This document shows, one piece after another, positions 4,494 to 5,028 of a DNA stretch of 5,028 nucleotides (position 1 is its first letter; every line of letters starts with the position of its first letter). Source of the stretch: Pseudomonadota bacterium. GTDB taxonomy: Bacteria > Pseudomonadota > Gammaproteobacteria > Pseudomonadales > Azotimanducaceae. The translations under genes and the position numbers were made by a program. The stretch spans positions 1-5,028 of the forward strand of contig JAQCAK010000174.1 in assembly GCA_027621895.1 (NCBI GenBank), in the 5' to 3' direction. The notes under the pieces are model-generated. The model was not told where the DNA came from. It was given only the letters and a program-made list of their open reading frames with translations, and made no database searches.

Positions 4494-5028
4494 ATGTTCC
4501 AGGGACTGACTTTCGAACCTTTCCAGCTGCCGGATGAAGCTGAAGCTATCCGTGGCGAGGTAAGGGCTTTTCTTGATCGTGAACTCGATCCGGGTTCATT
4601 GCCGAACTCTGACTTCAATGCCGGTGACTCAGCGGCGTTCAGTAAAAAACTCGCCGAGCAGGGCTGGCTCGGCATGACCTGGCCAAAGGAATACGGCGGC
4701 GGTGGTCGCAGCTTCCTTGAGCGCTATGTGGTCACTGAAGAACTGCTGGCCGCAGGTGCACCGGTGGGCTGTCACTGGATTGCTGATCGACAGAGTGGAC
4801 CACTGATGCTCAAGTTCGGCACAGAAGAGCAGAAACAGAAGTTCCTGCCACAGATTATCGCGGGAGAATGTTTCTTCTCCATCGGTATGAGTGAACCGGA
4901 CAGTGGTTCTGACCTCGCCTCGATCCGCACGGCAGCGGTTAAAACTGACGGTGGCTGGATACTCAATGGCAGCAAGATCTGGACAAGCTATGCACACACG
5001 AATCATTACATGGTGACACTGGTTCGCA
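4494..5028 (+). CDS. Acyl-CoA dehydrogenase, N-terminal and start of middle domain (partial, runs off right edge)
   Basis: This is a flavoprotein that introduces the alpha-beta double bond into an acyl-CoA thioester, passing electrons to electron-transfer flavoprotein. It belongs to beta-oxidation or a related catabolic pathway. Seen: 178 codons without a stop. The helical N-terminal domain (about 1-125) contains AIRGEVRAFLDREL (18-31), LAEQGWLGMTWPKEYGG (53-69) and VVTEELLAAGAP (79-90). GMSEPDSGSDLAS (131-143) fits the PROSITE acyl-CoA dehydrogenase signature 1 exactly, and LNGSKIWTSYAH (157-168) is the usual FAD-contacting strand. The C-terminal domain with the catalytic base is outside the window, so substrate chain length cannot be judged. 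The ATG at 4494 is the first possible start, because an in-frame TGA lies at 4482-4484. No clear Shine-Dalgarno is seen. The gene is divergent from the phosphotransferase. Confidence 0.95.
   Translation, partial: MFQGLTFEPFQLPDEAEAIRGEVRAFLDRELDPGSLPNSDFNAGDSAAFSKKLAEQGWLGMTWPKEYGGGGRSFLERYVVTEELLAAGAPVGCHWIADRQSGPLMLKFGTEEQKQKFLPQIIAGECFFSIGMSEPDSGSDLASIRTAAVKTDGGWILNGSKIWTSYAHTNHYMVTLVR

Noticed and set aside
4629..5006. A 125-codon minus-strand frame opposite the acyl-CoA dehydrogenase
   Set aside because: The plus-strand frame contains the exact acyl-CoA dehydrogenase signature. The opposite frame has no motif and is a shadow.
1..5028. CRISPR arrays, insertion sequences, tRNA or rRNA genes
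   Set aside because: No regularly spaced direct repeats, transposase motifs, flanking terminal repeats or RNA gene landmarks were seen on either strand.

Overview
The window (about 58% G+C by eye) looks like a chromosomal fragment of a proteobacterium, most probably an environmental gammaproteobacterium. This rests on the combination of a Sec-exported EF-hand protein, an ECF sigma factor, a rifampicin-phosphotransferase-like (RPH-like) enzyme and a FadE/Caia-type acyl-CoA dehydrogenase. The taxon is an inference; no rRNA or other marker is present.

Layout. Positions 1-1369 hold a leftward (minus-strand) regulatory operon. Its order in transcription is a periplasmic four-EF-hand protein (1369-848), an ECF RNA polymerase sigma factor (795-250), and a protein whose start overlaps the sigma stop codon by one base and which runs off the left edge (250-1), possibly the anti-sigma factor. 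Positions 1470-4391 hold a second leftward unit: an 871-codon RPH-like phosphotransferase broken by a +1 frameshift near 2805-2815, followed by an ATGA-coupled three-helix membrane protein (1778-1470). A probable intrinsic terminator at 1463-1491 separates this unit from the EF-hand/sigma operon. Positions 4494-5028 hold the first 178 codons of a rightward acyl-CoA dehydrogenase, divergent from the phosphotransferase.

The divergent gap (4392-4493) carries two perfect dyads: a 16-bp uninterrupted palindrome (4430-4445) and a 7-bp-arm inverted repeat (4404-4423). This suggests that the two divergent genes share a regulator that is not in the window.

How the genes may work together. The EF-hand/ECF/third-gene operon has the arrangement of a cell-envelope signalling module, in which a cation-binding periplasmic protein is co-expressed with a sigma factor and its likely controller. 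The RPH-like enzyme should move the beta-phosphate of ATP, through a swivelling phospho-histidine domain, onto a small-molecule acceptor. The acceptor is unknown, and the coupled membrane protein hints at work near the membrane. As written, the sequence would give two partial proteins. All catalytic landmarks are intact on either side of the break, so a recent mutation or a homopolymer read error is the likeliest cause. I see no mobile element, CRISPR array, tRNA or rRNA. No gene-free stretch exceeds about 100 bp.
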